Assembly: GCF_001426885.1 (NCBI RefSeq)
Contig: NZ_LMFP01000001.1
Location: 478,213-542,212, forward strand
Source: Pelomonas sp. Root1444
GTDB taxonomy: Bacteria; Pseudomonadota; Gammaproteobacteria; Burkholderiales; Burkholderiaceae_C
Direction: 5' to 3'
Length of the DNA stretch: 64,000 nucleotides
The notes beneath the pieces were generated by a model, which was not told where the DNA came from, did not search any database, and was given only the letters and a program-made list of their open reading frames with translations. Below, one piece after another: positions 1 to 9,548 of the stretch. Within the stretch, counting starts at the first letter, position 1. Every line of letters begins with the position of its first letter. The translations under genes were made by a program, and so were the position numbers.

Positions 1-399
1 GCCCAGACCAAGCTGATCAAGTCGCTGTCCGGCGGTATCCGTACCGACCTGGCCCAGTACCGTGAGCTGGCCGCGTTCGCGCAGTTCGCTTCCGACCTGG
101 ACGAAGCCACCCGCAAGCAGCTGGACCGCGGCGCCCGCGTGACGGAACTGCTCAAGCAGGCCCAGTACTCGCCGCTGCCGATCTCGCTGATGGCCGCGTC
201 GCTGTACGCCGCCAACAAGGGCTTCATGGACAGCATCGAAGTGAAGAAGGTCCTGTCCTTCGAGCACGGCCTGCACCAGTTCCTCAAGACCAGCCATGCC
301 GCGCTGCTCGCCAAGCTGGAAGCGGACAAGGCGATGGACAAGGACGCTGAAGCCGAGCTGAACGCCGCGATCACTTCTTTCAAGAAGTCCTTCGCTTAA
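1..399 (+). CDS. atpA: ATP synthase F1 subunit alpha, C-terminal part (cut by window edge)
   Basis: The reading frame is open from the first base and ends at TAA 397-399, giving the last 132 residues of the alpha subunit. The visible part begins [20 protein letters not shown], matching the C-terminal helical domain of the alpha subunit, and ends with the usual lysine- and alanine-rich tail (ITSFKKSFA). The subunit forms the alpha3-beta3 catalytic ring of the F1 sector on the cytoplasmic side of the inner membrane. It is followed by atpG, atpD and atpC in the conserved F1 order. The start and the nucleotide-binding domain lie outside the window. Identification is firm from sequence and context. 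Confidence 0.97.
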   Translation, partial: AQTKLIKSLSGGIRTDLAQYRELAAFAQFASDLDEATRKQLDRGARVTELLKQAQYSPLPISLMAASLYAANKGFMDSIEVKKVLSFEHGLHQFLKTSHAALLAKLEADKAMDKDAEAELNAAITSFKKSFA

Positions 400-459
400 G
401 CCACGGAACACGCGACGGCCGTGCCTCAAAACCCGGCCTCGCACTGACTAGGAGTTCGA

Positions 460-1332
460 ATGGCTTCAAGCAAAGAAATCCGCGGCAAGATCAAGTCGGT
501 CGAGAACACCAAGAAGATCACCAAGGCGATGGAGATGGTCGCCGCGTCCAAGATGCGCAAGGCGCAGGAGCGGATGCGGTCGGCTCGTCCCTACGCCGAG
601 AAGATCGGCAGCATCGCCTCGGAGCTGGCCAAGGCCAACCCCGAGTACCGCCATCCCTTCCTCGTCAAGAACGAGCAGGCGAAGACGGTCGGCATGGTCG
701 TCGTCACGACGGACAAGGGCCTGTGCGGTGGTCTCAACACCAACCTGCTGCGCGCGGCCACGGCCAAGCTCAAGGAAGTGGAAGCCAGCGGCCAGACCGC
801 CGAGGTCGTCGCCATCGGCGGCAAGGGCCTGGGCTTCATGAACCGCATCGGCGCCAAGGTCGTGGCCCACGCCACGCAGTTGGGTGACCAGCCCCACATG
901 GAAGCCTTGATCGGCCCCGTGAAGGTGCTGCTCGACGCCTACGCCGCCGGCAAGCTGTCCGCCGTCTACCTCTGCTACACGCAGTTCATCAACACGATGA
1001 AGCAAGAGGTCAAGGTCCACCAGCTGCTGCCCCTCAAGGCCAGCGACCTGGCGACGGAGAAGCCCGCGCACTCGTGGGACTACATCTACGAGCCGGATGC
1101 CGCCACCGTCATCGACGAGCTGCTGATGCGCTACTCGGAAGCCCTGGTCTTCCAGGCTGTCGCCGAGAACATGGCCAGCGAGCAGTCCGCCCGCATGGTG
1201 GCCATGAAGGCCGCGACCGACAACGCCGGCACGCTGATCGGCGAGCTGAAGCTGGTCTACAACAAGACTCGCCAGGCCGCGATCACCAAGGAACTCTCCG
1301 AGATCGTCAGCGGCGCTGCCGCGGTCGGTTGA
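460..1332 (+). CDS. atpG: ATP synthase F1 subunit gamma
   Basis: This 290-residue protein is the gamma subunit, the rotating central stalk that couples proton flow through Fo to catalysis in the alpha3-beta3 ring. The N-terminal helix ([20 protein letters not shown], then [10 protein letters not shown]) and the C-terminal helix ending [16 protein letters not shown] are the conserved ends that pack as a coiled coil inside the ring. The Rossmann-like middle contains [14 protein letters not shown]. The length is normal for the family. An AGGAG sequence ends six bases before the ATG. It lies 60 bases after atpA and 41 before atpD, in the standard operon. Confidence 0.98.
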   Translation: MASSKEIRGKIKSVENTKKITKAMEMVAASKMRKAQERMRSARPYAEKIGSIASELAKANPEYRHPFLVKNEQAKTVGMVVVTTDKGLCGGLNTNLLRAATAKLKEVEASGQTAEVVAIGGKGLGFMNRIGAKVVAHATQLGDQPHMEALIGPVKVLLDAYAAGKLSAVYLCYTQFINTMKQEVKVHQLLPLKASDLATEKPAHSWDYIYEPDAATVIDELLMRYSEALVFQAVAENMASEQSARMVAMKAATDNAGTLIGELKLVYNKTRQAAITKELSEIVSGAAAVG

Positions 1333-1361
1333 GTCCATCGGCACGCAAAGATTTGAATTGA

Positions 1362-2786
<1,425 letters not shown>

Positions 2787-2919
2787 GACTTCGCATACGG
2801 CGCGCTGGCGTCGTTGCCGTGCTCGCTGGACACGAGCCAGCTCCGCGCGGCGCCTAGCCAGCACACCGTCTGCTCGCTTACTGAACCTTCTTGATTCGCT
2901 TAGCTAAGGAAGATTGAAC

Positions 2920-3336
2920 ATGGCAACCCTCCACGTCGACGTGGTCTCCGCCGAAGAGCAGATCTTCTCCGGCGAGGCCAAGTTCGTCGCCCTGCCGGGC
3001 GAAGGTGGCGAACTCGGCATCCTGCCGAAGCACACGCCGCTGATCACCCGCATCAAGCCGGGCGCCGTGCGCATCGAACGGACCGATGGCACTGAAGAGT
3101 TCGTCTTCGTCGCCGGCGGCATCCTCGAGGTGCAGCCGCACCGCGTCACCGTGCTGGCCGACACCGCCATCCGCGGCAAGGACCTCGACGAAGCCAAGGC
3201 GGCCGACGCCATGAAGCGCGCCGAGGAAGCGAAGAAGAACGCCAAGAGCGACATCGACTTCGCCGCCGCACAGAGCGAGTTCGCCGCCATGGCGGCGCAG
3301 ATCGCAGCGCTGCGCAAGTTCCGCGGCAAGCGCTGA
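2920..3336 (+). CDS. atpC: ATP synthase F1 subunit epsilon
   Basis: This 138-residue protein is the epsilon subunit, which joins the gamma shaft to the c-ring and can inhibit ATP hydrolysis. The N-terminal beta-sandwich ([20 protein letters not shown], then [19 protein letters not shown]) and a C-terminal helical hairpin rich in alanine and lysine are visible. The ATG at 2920 is preferred over the TTG six bases upstream because AAGGA lies at 2906-2910 and the family normally starts near MATLHVDV. It is the last gene of the atp operon and is followed by a terminator. Confidence 0.96.
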   Translation: MATLHVDVVSAEEQIFSGEAKFVALPGEGGELGILPKHTPLITRIKPGAVRIERTDGTEEFVFVAGGILEVQPHRVTVLADTAIRGKDLDEAKAADAMKRAEEAKKNAKSDIDFAAAQSEFAAMAAQIAALRKFRGKR

Positions 3337-3360
3337 GGACATTCCCGGCCCGCACCTCAA

Positions 3361-3385
3361 GCCCGCCTCCATGGCGGGTTTTCTG
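3361..3385 (+). terminator. Rho-independent terminator after atpC
   Basis: A G/C-only stem (CCCGCC, 3362-3367, with GGCGGG, 3373-3378) closes a five-base loop and is followed directly by TTTT and a pyrimidine-rich tail. It starts 25 bases after the atpC stop and would end the ATP synthase transcript. It lies only about 15 bases before the first gene of the polyene operon. Confidence 0.82.
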
Positions 3386-3399
3386 CTTCTGAAGTCCCG

Positions 3400-4197
3400 A
3401 TGAGCCTGCCTGCCACCCAACCGCCCGCCGCGCCGGACGGCATCGTCCTGCGCGTCGACTGCTGGGCGGCGTGGGCGCCGGGCCTGGCCTCGCAGGACGA
3501 CTGGCGCGCTTGGCTGCGTGCGCCGCAGCCGCTGCCCGCGGATGGCCCGGCCGCGCCGCCGCTGCCCGAGGTGCCGGCCATGGCGAGGCGCCGTATCGAC
3601 CCGCTCGGCCGCGCCGCGCTGCAGGTGGCCTACTGGGCCCAGCAGGACGTCGACGCGGCGGCGCTGGCCACCATGCCGCTGGTGTTCGCGTCGCGCTGGG
3701 GCGAATTGGCGCGTTCGGTCGCCATGCTGCAGGAGCTGGCCCGCGGCGAAGCCCTGTCGCCCACCGCCTTCAGCCACTCGGTGCACAACGCCATCGGCGC
3801 GCAGTACTCCATCCAGCGCGGCATCACCGCCAATGTCAGCGCGGTGGCCGCCGCCGAGGTCAGCGCCGCAGCCGGCTGGCTGGAGGCCCAGGCGCTGCTC
3901 GCCGCCGGCGCGCCTGCCGTGCTGCTGACCGTCTTCGACGCGCCGCTGCCGTCGCTGTACGCCCACACAGGACTGGACGCCACCCTCGCCCCGCCGCACG
4001 CCTATGCGCTGCGCTTGCGCCTGGCCCGTGCCGGCGAGACGGGCGTGCTGCTGTCTCGCGAAGCGATGCTTGAGCAGCCGGCCGGCGCGCTGTCGCCGAA
4101 CCTGCGGGTGCTGCAGTGGCTGCTCGACCCCGCCGCCGAACTGCACCAGCCTGACGGTGCCGCGGGCTGGCACTGGCGCCATGTCGTCGCGCGCTAG
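3400..4197 (+). CDS. apeC: Beta-ketoacyl synthase chain-length factor of the aryl polyene pathway
   Basis: This 265-residue protein resembles the N-terminal half of a ketosynthase (Ketoacyl-synt_2 type), as in the chain-length factor ApeC of aryl polyene loci. The conserved FSHSVHNAIGAQYSIQRG segment is present. At the position of the nucleophilic cysteine the sequence reads TANVSAVAAAEVS, so no catalytic Cys is visible. In studied systems such a protein pairs with the active ketosynthase ApeO and sets polyene length. The ATG lies 63 bases after atpC, with the atp terminator in between, and opens the operon. It overlaps the next gene by 17 bases. Confidence 0.88.
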   Translation: MSLPATQPPAAPDGIVLRVDCWAAWAPGLASQDDWRAWLRAPQPLPADGPAAPPLPEVPAMARRRIDPLGRAALQVAYWAQQDVDAAALATMPLVFASRWGELARSVAMLQELARGEALSPTAFSHSVHNAIGAQYSIQRGITANVSAVAAAEVSAAAGWLEAQALLAAGAPAVLLTVFDAPLPSLYAHTGLDATLAPPHAYALRLRLARAGETGVLLSREAMLEQPAGALSPNLRVLQWLLDPAAELHQPDGAAGWHWRHVVAR

Positions 4198-4987
4198 GCT
4201 GTCGTCGACCTGGTCCCGCGCCTGGCGCGTGCCGGCGACGGGCTTGAGCTTCGCCTGCTTCGGCCTGGGCGGCTTGCTGATGGGCGTGCTGCTGTTCCCG
4301 CTGATCAACCTGCTGGTGTGGGCGCCGGCGCGTCGCATCCGCTGGTCGCGCGCGCTGGTGGGCGCGAGCTTTCGCGGCTTCATCGGCCTGATGACGCTGC
4401 TGGGCCTGGTGCGCGTGCGCTGGACCGGTGCCGAGCGCCTGCAGCGCCGCGGCCTGCTGGTGCTGGCCAACCATCCGACGCTGATCGACGTCGTCGCGCT
4501 GATCGCCCGCACGCCCAATGCCGACTGCGTCGTGCGTGCCGGCCTGGGCGACAACCCCTTCACCTGGGGGCCCGTGCGGGCCTGCAACTACCTGCGCAAC
4601 GACCGCGGCAGCGGCGTGTTGGAGGGTTTCCACGCCAGCCTCGGCGAGGGCAGCAATCTGGTGATTTTTCCCGAAGGCACGCGAAGTCAGCCCGGGCGGG
4701 CTTTGCAATTGCAGCGCGGTGCGGCCCAATTGGCGTTGCGCACCGGCGTGGCCATCACGCCGGTGCGCATCCGCTGTGAACCCCTGGGTTTGAGCAAGGG
4801 CTGGCCGTGGTGGAAAACCCACGACAGGCCGCTGCTGCTGAGCCTGGACGTGGGCGAGGACATCGCCGTGACACCCTTTCTAGAGGGTGCTCACGGAGAA
4901 TTCCCGCTCGCTGCCAGGCGGCTCACGGGATACTTGAAAGACTATTTTTCGGAGGGGGAAGGCGATGGAACAGAGCCTGGAACTTGA
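4181..4987 (+). CDS. 1-acyl-sn-glycerol-3-phosphate acyltransferase-like protein (ApeD-type)
   Basis: This is a 268-residue PlsC/LPLAT-family acyltransferase with an N-terminal membrane segment (about residues 20-45). The catalytic HX4D box is N97-HPTLID-103 and the acceptor-binding box is FPEGTRS at 163-169. Members of this family in aryl polyene loci are thought to join the polyene to a lipid or sugar-lipid acceptor at the inner membrane. The chosen ATG overlaps apeC by 17 bases, and its end overlaps the next carrier protein gene by 23 bases, indicating coupled translation. The frame is open further upstream but those starts fall deep inside apeC. The acceptor is unknown. Confidence 0.85.
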   Translation: MSSRARLSSTWSRAWRVPATGLSFACFGLGGLLMGVLLFPLINLLVWAPARRIRWSRALVGASFRGFIGLMTLLGLVRVRWTGAERLQRRGLLVLANHPTLIDVVALIARTPNADCVVRAGLGDNPFTWGPVRACNYLRNDRGSGVLEGFHASLGEGSNLVIFPEGTRSQPGRALQLQRGAAQLALRTGVAITPVRIRCEPLGLSKGWPWWKTHDRPLLLSLDVGEDIAVTPFLEGAHGEFPLAARRLTGYLKDYFSEGEGDGTEPGT

Positions 4988-5231
4988 AATCAAGACCTTG
5001 CTCATCGACGCCTTGAATCTCGAGGACATGAGCGCGGACGACATCGATGCCGAGCAGCCGCTCTTCGTCGAAGGCCTCGGCCTGGACTCCATCGATGCCC
5101 TCGAACTGGGCCTGGCGCTGCAGAAGCGCTATGGCGTGACGATGTCGGCCGATTCGGAGGAGACGCGCCGTCATTTCCGCTCGATCCGGGCATTGGCCGC
5201 TTTCGTGGCGGCGAGCCGCAAGGCCGCCTGA
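4965..5231 (+). CDS. apeE: Acyl carrier protein 1 of the aryl polyene pathway
   Basis: This 88-residue acidic protein is an acyl carrier protein. The phosphopantetheine site GLDSIDALEL is complete, with the attachment serine at residue 42. It carries the growing polyene chain as a thioester. It overlaps the acyltransferase gene and is followed 18 bases later by a second carrier protein, the paired arrangement (ApeE/ApeF) typical of aryl polyene loci. A Sfp-type transferase that could activate it is encoded at 20728-21390. Confidence 0.9.
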   Translation: MEQSLELEIKTLLIDALNLEDMSADDIDAEQPLFVEGLGLDSIDALELGLALQKRYGVTMSADSEETRRHFRSIRALAAFVAASRKAA

Positions 5232-5249
5232 GCCGGCGGGAGTTACTTC

Positions 5250-5543
5250 ATGACCGAACACGACATCTTCACGCGCCTGTCGGCCATCCTCGTCGAGACC
5301 TTCGACATCGAGCCGGAGCGCATCCGCCCGGAGGCGCGCCTGTACGACGACCTCGACATCGACTCCATCGACGCGGTGGACCTGATCGTCAAGCTCAAGC
5401 CGCTGGTCGGCAAGCGCCTGCAGCCCGAGGCCTTCAAGTCGGTGCGCACGCTGCAAGACGTGGTCAACGCGCTGATGGCCCTGCTGCAGCACGCCGAAGA
5501 ACCCGCCGGGGAAGGCGAGGCCGCGCTGTCGCGCGCCGCCTGA
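5250..5543 (+). CDS. apeF: Acyl carrier protein 2 of the aryl polyene pathway
   Basis: This 97-residue protein is the second carrier protein. Its phosphopantetheine site is DIDSIDAVDL, with the serine at residue 39, and its N-terminal half (LSAILVETFDIEPERI) fits the first ACP helix. Having two different ACPs suggests a division of labour, for example starter loading against chain extension, which is inference here. A GGGAG sequence at 5238-5242 precedes the ATG. The last 25 residues are an acidic, alanine-rich tail. Confidence 0.9.
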   Translation: MTEHDIFTRLSAILVETFDIEPERIRPEARLYDDLDIDSIDAVDLIVKLKPLVGKRLQPEAFKSVRTLQDVVNALMALLQHAEEPAGEGEAALSRAA

Positions 5544-5571
5544 ACGTCCTTTTCCGCGTTCCTGTCTCCGC

Positions 5572-6114
5572 GTGCGCAACATCCTCTGGGTGGCGCTGAC
5601 CGCCCTCTATCCCGTTCTCGTCTACCTGGGACTCGCGCATGCCGAGCCCCGGGTGTTGGCGCTTTTGCTGCTGGCGCTGGCGCTGGCGCGCTACCTCGCG
5701 TCGCGCAGCCGCCAGGCGCTGGCCGTCGCGCTGGCCGGGCTGGTGCTGGCCGCGCTGACGGCCTGGTCCAACCAGCTGCTGCCGCTGAAGATGTATCCGG
5801 TCGCGATGAATGTCGCGATGCTGGCGCTGTTCGGCGCCAGCCTGCTCAAGGGCCCCACCGTCGTCGAGCGCCTGGCGCGCCTGCACGACCCGGCGCTGGA
5901 CGCCCACGGCGTCGCCTACACGCGCCGCGTCACGCAGGTCTGGTGCGGCTTCTTCATCGTCAACGGCAGCATCGGCCTGGCCACGGCGCTGTGGGCCAGC
6001 GAGCAGACCTGGGCGCTGTACAACGGCTTCATCACCTACGTGCTGATGGGCAGCCTGATGGGTGGTGAGTGGCTGGTGCGCCGCCGCGTGCGGGCTGGCA
6101 AGCATGTGGCGTGA
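5572..6114 (+). CDS. COG4648-type integral membrane protein of the polyene locus (ApeG-type)
   Basis: This 180-residue protein has about five hydrophobic segments, beginning at the N-terminus (WVALTALYPVLVYLGLA) and including FFIVNGSIGLATALWAS and YNGFITYVLMGSLMGGEWLV. It matches the membrane protein usually encoded between the carrier proteins and the AMP-ligase in aryl polyene loci. Its biochemical role is not established. It may anchor the biosynthetic enzymes at the inner membrane. The GTG at 5572 is the only sensible start near the hydrophobic N-terminus. The 3' end overlaps the next gene by 11 bases. Confidence 0.75.
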   Translation: MRNILWVALTALYPVLVYLGLAHAEPRVLALLLLALALARYLASRSRQALAVALAGLVLAALTAWSNQLLPLKMYPVAMNVAMLALFGASLLKGPTVVERLARLHDPALDAHGVAYTRRVTQVWCGFFIVNGSIGLATALWASEQTWALYNGFITYVLMGSLMGGEWLVRRRVRAGKHVA

Positions 6115-7804
6115 ACTCCAACTTGGCCTCGCCGGCGCATCGAGCCCGGCGCGCGCTGCGCGGCCCGTCGGCTGGCGTGCCGGCCGCGCGGTCATGCCGG
6201 CCGCGTTCATGGCGCAGGCAGCGGGCTGGTTCGCGCATTTCGAAGCCCTCGCCGCCGCCGACGTCGCGCTGTACTTCGAAGACACGCTGCAGGCCGCCGC
6301 CGCACTGTTCGGCGCCTGGCATGCGCGCAAGACCGTCTGGTGGCCGGGCGACGCACTGCCGGCCACGGCGCAGCGCCTGGCGGAGCAGGTCGGCGCCTTC
6401 GCCGGCGACTGGCCCGGCCGCGCCGATGCGACGGCCGCCGTGGCCGATGCCGCCGAGCCCGGCTGGCAGCCGCTCGACCCGCAGGCTCGCCAGCTCGTCG
6501 TCTTCACCTCCGGCAGCAGCGGCGAGCCCACGGCCATCTCCAAGCGGCTGCACCAGCTGTTCGACGAGGTGCGCGCGCTGGAGGCCGAGTTCGGCGCCCG
6601 CATCGACGACGCAACCATCCACGCCACCGTCAGCCACCAGCACATCTACGGCCTGCTGTTCCGCATCCTGTGGCCGCTGGCCGCCGGCCGGCCGCTGGCG
6701 GCCGAGCGCGTGGCCTATCTGGAAGACCTGCACGCCGCGCCTGGCCGCATCGCGCTGATCGCCAGCCCCGCGCACCTCAAGCGCCTGCAGCTGGCCAATA
6801 CGGGCGACCTGCCCGAGCGCCTCGCCGCCGTGTTCAGCTCCGGCGGCCCGCTGCCCGCCGATGCGCTGCCGCCGTGCGCGGAACGCCTGGGCCAGACGCC
6901 CATCGAGATCTACGGCAGCAGCGAGACCGGCGGCGTGGCGTGGCGCCAGCGCCCGCCCGGCGCCGGCGATGCCGAACCCTGGCGCGCGATGCCCGGCGTC
7001 GAATGGCAGCTGGCCGACGGCCAGCTGCAGCTGCGCTCGGCCCACATCGGCAACCACACGGGCAGCGACTGGTACACCGCCGCCGACCACGCTCGCGCCG
7101 AAGGCCCCGGCTTCGTGCTGCTGGGCCGCGCGGACCGCATCGTCAAGATCGAAGAGAAGCGCGTGTCGCTGGCCGCCGTGGAGCAGGCGCTGCTGGACGG
7201 CGGCCAGGTCCGCGAAGCCCGCGCGCTGCTGCTGCCCGGCTCGCGCCAGGAGCTGGGCGTCGTGCTCGTGCCCACGCCCGAAGGCTGGGCGCGCGTCGAC
7301 ACCGAAGGCCGCGCCGCCTGGCTCGCGCCGCTGCGCGAGCGCCTGGCCGCGTTGCTGGAAGCCACCGTGCGCCCGCGGCGCTGGCGGCTGGTCAGCGACC
7401 TGCCTGCCAACACGCAGGGCAAGACCACGCAGGCCGCGTTGCAGGCGCTGTTCGACCCGCTGCGCCCGGCCGCCCGCGTGCTCAAGCGCGAGCCGCTGTC
7501 GGCCACGCTGCGCATCGACATCGAGGCGCGGTACCCGGGCTTCGACGGCCATTTCGAGAACCAGCCCGTGTTGCCCGGCGTCGTGCAGCTGGACTGGGCC
7601 GAGCGCTTCGCGCGCGAGCTGTTCGCGTTGCAGCCGGCGTTTGCCGGTCTGGAGCAGCTCAAGTTCCAGCAGGTCATCCGGCCTGGCAGCACCGTCGAGC
7701 TGACGTTGACCGTCAATGCCGACGGCAGCGAGCTGCGCTTCGCACTGGCCAGCGAGCGCGGCCCGCACGCCAGCGGCAAGCTGCGCTTTGGAGCGGCGGC
7801 GTGA
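6104..7804 (+). CDS. AMP-dependent ligase fused to a hot-dog dehydratase (ApeH-ApeI fusion)
   Basis: This 566-residue protein combines two functions. Residues about 40-450 are an acyl-adenylating enzyme: the phosphate-binding loop TSGSSGEPTAISK is at 135-147, the A5-like GSSETGG starts at 271, LLGRADRIVKIEEKRVSL starts at 339, and the catalytic lysine in NTQGK is K440. Residues about 457-566 are a 3-hydroxyacyl-ACP dehydratase-like hot-dog domain with HFENQPVLPGVVQ, its catalytic-type histidine being H483. In Escherichia and Xenorhabdus loci these are the separate proteins ApeH and ApeI. The protein probably loads the aryl starter on an ACP and, with the hot-dog protein at 17288, dehydrates each 3-hydroxy intermediate. 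The ATG at 6104 overlaps the membrane protein gene by 11 bases. Confidence 0.87.
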   Translation: MWRELQLGLAGASSPARAARPVGWRAGRAVMPAAFMAQAAGWFAHFEALAAADVALYFEDTLQAAAALFGAWHARKTVWWPGDALPATAQRLAEQVGAFAGDWPGRADATAAVADAAEPGWQPLDPQARQLVVFTSGSSGEPTAISKRLHQLFDEVRALEAEFGARIDDATIHATVSHQHIYGLLFRILWPLAAGRPLAAERVAYLEDLHAAPGRIALIASPAHLKRLQLANTGDLPERLAAVFSSGGPLPADALPPCAERLGQTPIEIYGSSETGGVAWRQRPPGAGDAEPWRAMPGVEWQLADGQLQLRSAHIGNHTGSDWYTAADHARAEGPGFVLLGRADRIVKIEEKRVSLAAVEQALLDGGQVREARALLLPGSRQELGVVLVPTPEGWARVDTEGRAAWLAPLRERLAALLEATVRPRRWRLVSDLPANTQGKTTQAALQALFDPLRPAARVLKREPLSATLRIDIEARYPGFDGHFENQPVLPGVVQLDWAERFARELFALQPAFAGLEQLKFQQVIRPGSTVELTLTVNADGSELRFALASERGPHASGKLRFGAAA

Positions 7805-8613
7805 GCGCCGCACGGCCGCCCGGAGGCGCTCGGCTCCCGCTTGGCGGGACGGCGCGGAGCGCGAAGGGTGCCCCCATCTCAGTCTGCGCCGTCATCCCCG
7901 TCTACAACCACGGCGGCACGGTCGGCGGCGTCGCTGCCCGGCTGCGAGCGCAAGGGCTGCCGGTGCTGCTGGTGGACGACGGCAGCGAGGCCGCCACCGC
8001 CGCGCAGCTCGACGCGCTGGCGCAGCAGGACGGCATCCACCTCGTGCGCCTGCCGCACAACCAGGGCAAGGGCGCGGCCGTCATCGCCGGCATGCGCGCC
8101 GCGGCGGGGCAGGGCTACACGCACAGCCTGCAGATCGACGCCGACGGCCAGCACGATGCGGGCGATGCCGCGCGCTTCGTCGCCGCCGCCGCGGCCCGGC
8201 CCGATGCGCTGATCTGCGGCTGCCCGATCTACGACGCCTCCGTGCCGCGCGCGCGGCTGTACGGCCGCTATGCGACGCACATCTGGGTCTGGATCAACAC
8301 GCTGAGCTTCGCCGTGCGCGACTCGATGTGCGGCTTTCGCATCTACCCGCTGGCCGCCACGCTGCCGCTGCTGGCGCGTGCGTCGCTGGGCCGGCGCATG
8401 GACTTCGACACCGAGATCGCGGTGCGCATGGTCTGGGCCGGTGTGCCGGTCGTCAACCAACCGACGCGCGTTCACTACCCGGTCGGCGGCATCTCGCACT
8501 TCCGCATCTGGCGCGACAACGTGCTGATCTCGGCCATGCACACGCGGCTGTTCTTCGGCATGCTGTGGCGCAGCCCGCTGCTGCTGGCGCGCAAGCTGCG
8601 AGGCTCGGCATGA
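7801..8613 (+). CDS. Glycosyltransferase family 2 protein of the polyene locus
   Basis: This is a GT-A fold, DPM-like family 2 glycosyltransferase of 270 residues. The nucleotide-binding motif VDDGS is at 58-62 and the metal-binding IDADGQHD spans residues 112-119, followed by the expected DSMCGFRIYP. It probably adds a sugar to the polyene or its lipid anchor. GTG at 7801 overlaps the preceding stop as GTGA. The first about 25 codons hold a palindromic repeat (see 7825-7862), and recognisable homology begins only at ISVCAVIPVYN. The N-terminal extension is therefore odd and the true start is uncertain. Confidence 0.85.
   Translation: MSAARPPGGARLPLGGTARSAKGAPISVCAVIPVYNHGGTVGGVAARLRAQGLPVLLVDDGSEAATAAQLDALAQQDGIHLVRLPHNQGKGAAVIAGMRAAAGQGYTHSLQIDADGQHDAGDAARFVAAAAARPDALICGCPIYDASVPRARLYGRYATHIWVWINTLSFAVRDSMCGFRIYPLAATLPLLARASLGRRMDFDTEIAVRMVWAGVPVVNQPTRVHYPVGGISHFRIWRDNVLISAMHTRLFFGMLWRSPLLLARKLRGSA
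7825..7862. repeat. REP-like palindromic element inside the glycosyltransferase 5' end
   Basis: Two nested inverted repeats lie here: an outer stem GCGCTC (7826-7831) with GAGCGC (7857-7862), and an inner stem TCCCGC (7835-7840) with GCGGGA (7844-7849) around a TTG loop. The arrangement and G/C-rich composition resemble small dispersed palindromic elements common in Burkholderiales intergenic DNA. Here it sits in frame between the gene junction at 7801-7804 and the first conserved codons of the glycosyltransferase. No second copy was found by eye in this window. Confidence 0.5.
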
Positions 8614-9548
8614 CGGCTCGCGCGCAGCACTGGGCGTACCTGGGCGAGACCACCTTCGTCAGCGGCATCTGGCTGCTGTACGGCGTGCACAAGCTGTTCG
8701 GCCGGCGCCTGGTGCGCTGGTTGATGTCGCCGGTCGTGCTCGTGCACTGGCTCACGCGGCCGGCGCTGCGCGGCGCCTCGCTGGCCTACCTGCGCCACCT
8801 GCACCGCGCCGAGCCCGGCGTGTTCCCGCGCGAGCCCGGCTGGCGCGAGGGCCTGCGCCATGTCGCCTGCTTCGCCGAGACCATGCTCGACAAGCTGCTC
8901 GCCATGGCCGGCCGCTATCCCGTCGAGGCGGTGCGCGAGCAGGACTTCTCCGTCGTCGACGCCATGCTGTCCCAGGACCGTGGCGGCATCTTCATCACCG
9001 CGCACATGGGCTGTCTGGAGCTGTGCCGCATGATCGGCAAGGCCAAGCATGGCCTGAAGCTGACGGTGCTGGTGCACACCCGCCATGCCCAGGCCTTCAA
9101 CCGCATCCTCCAGCGGCTGGACCCGGCCTCCGCCGTCAACCTGCTGGAGGTCACCGACTTCGGCCCGGGCATGGCCCTGCAGCTCAAGGGCCTGGTGGAC
9201 GCCGGCGGCTGGGTGGCCATCGCCGGCGACCGCGTGCCCATCCATTCCGCGCAGACAACCACCGTCGACTTCCTCGGCGCGCCCGCGCCGCTGCCCGTGG
9301 GCGCCTATGTGCTCGCGAGCGTGCTGCAGTGCCCGCTGGTGCTGCTGACTTGCCTGCACCGGGGCGCCGGCTACGAGATCCGCTTCGAGCTGCTGGCCGA
9401 GCGCGTGCTGCTGCCGCGCGCCCAGCGGCACGAGAGGCTGGCCCAATACGCCCAGGCCTACGCGCGCATCCTGCAGCGTCGCCTGCGCGAATCGCCTTAT
9501 GACTGGTTCAACTTCTACGCCTTCTGGGACAGCCCGCATGCCGTCTGA
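8610..9548 (+). CDS. LpxL/HtrB-like lipid acyltransferase of the polyene locus
   Basis: This 312-residue protein looks like a member of the lysophospholipid/lipid A (LpxL, HtrB) acyltransferase family. It has the catalytic HX4E-type box HMGCLE, a downstream GDRVP segment and the C-terminal YDWFNFYAFW, together with an N-terminal hydrophobic stretch. In other aryl polyene loci a glycosyltransferase and an acyltransferase of this kind form one polypeptide. Here they are two genes overlapping by ATGA at 8610. It probably acylates the glycosylated polyene to anchor it in the membrane, which is inference from family and context. Confidence 0.82.
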   Translation: MTARAQHWAYLGETTFVSGIWLLYGVHKLFGRRLVRWLMSPVVLVHWLTRPALRGASLAYLRHLHRAEPGVFPREPGWREGLRHVACFAETMLDKLLAMAGRYPVEAVREQDFSVVDAMLSQDRGGIFITAHMGCLELCRMIGKAKHGLKLTVLVHTRHAQAFNRILQRLDPASAVNLLEVTDFGPGMALQLKGLVDAGGWVAIAGDRVPIHSAQTTTVDFLGAPAPLPVGAYVLASVLQCPLVLLTCLHRGAGYEIRFELLAERVLLPRAQRHERLAQYAQAYARILQRRLRESPYDWFNFYAFWDSPHAV

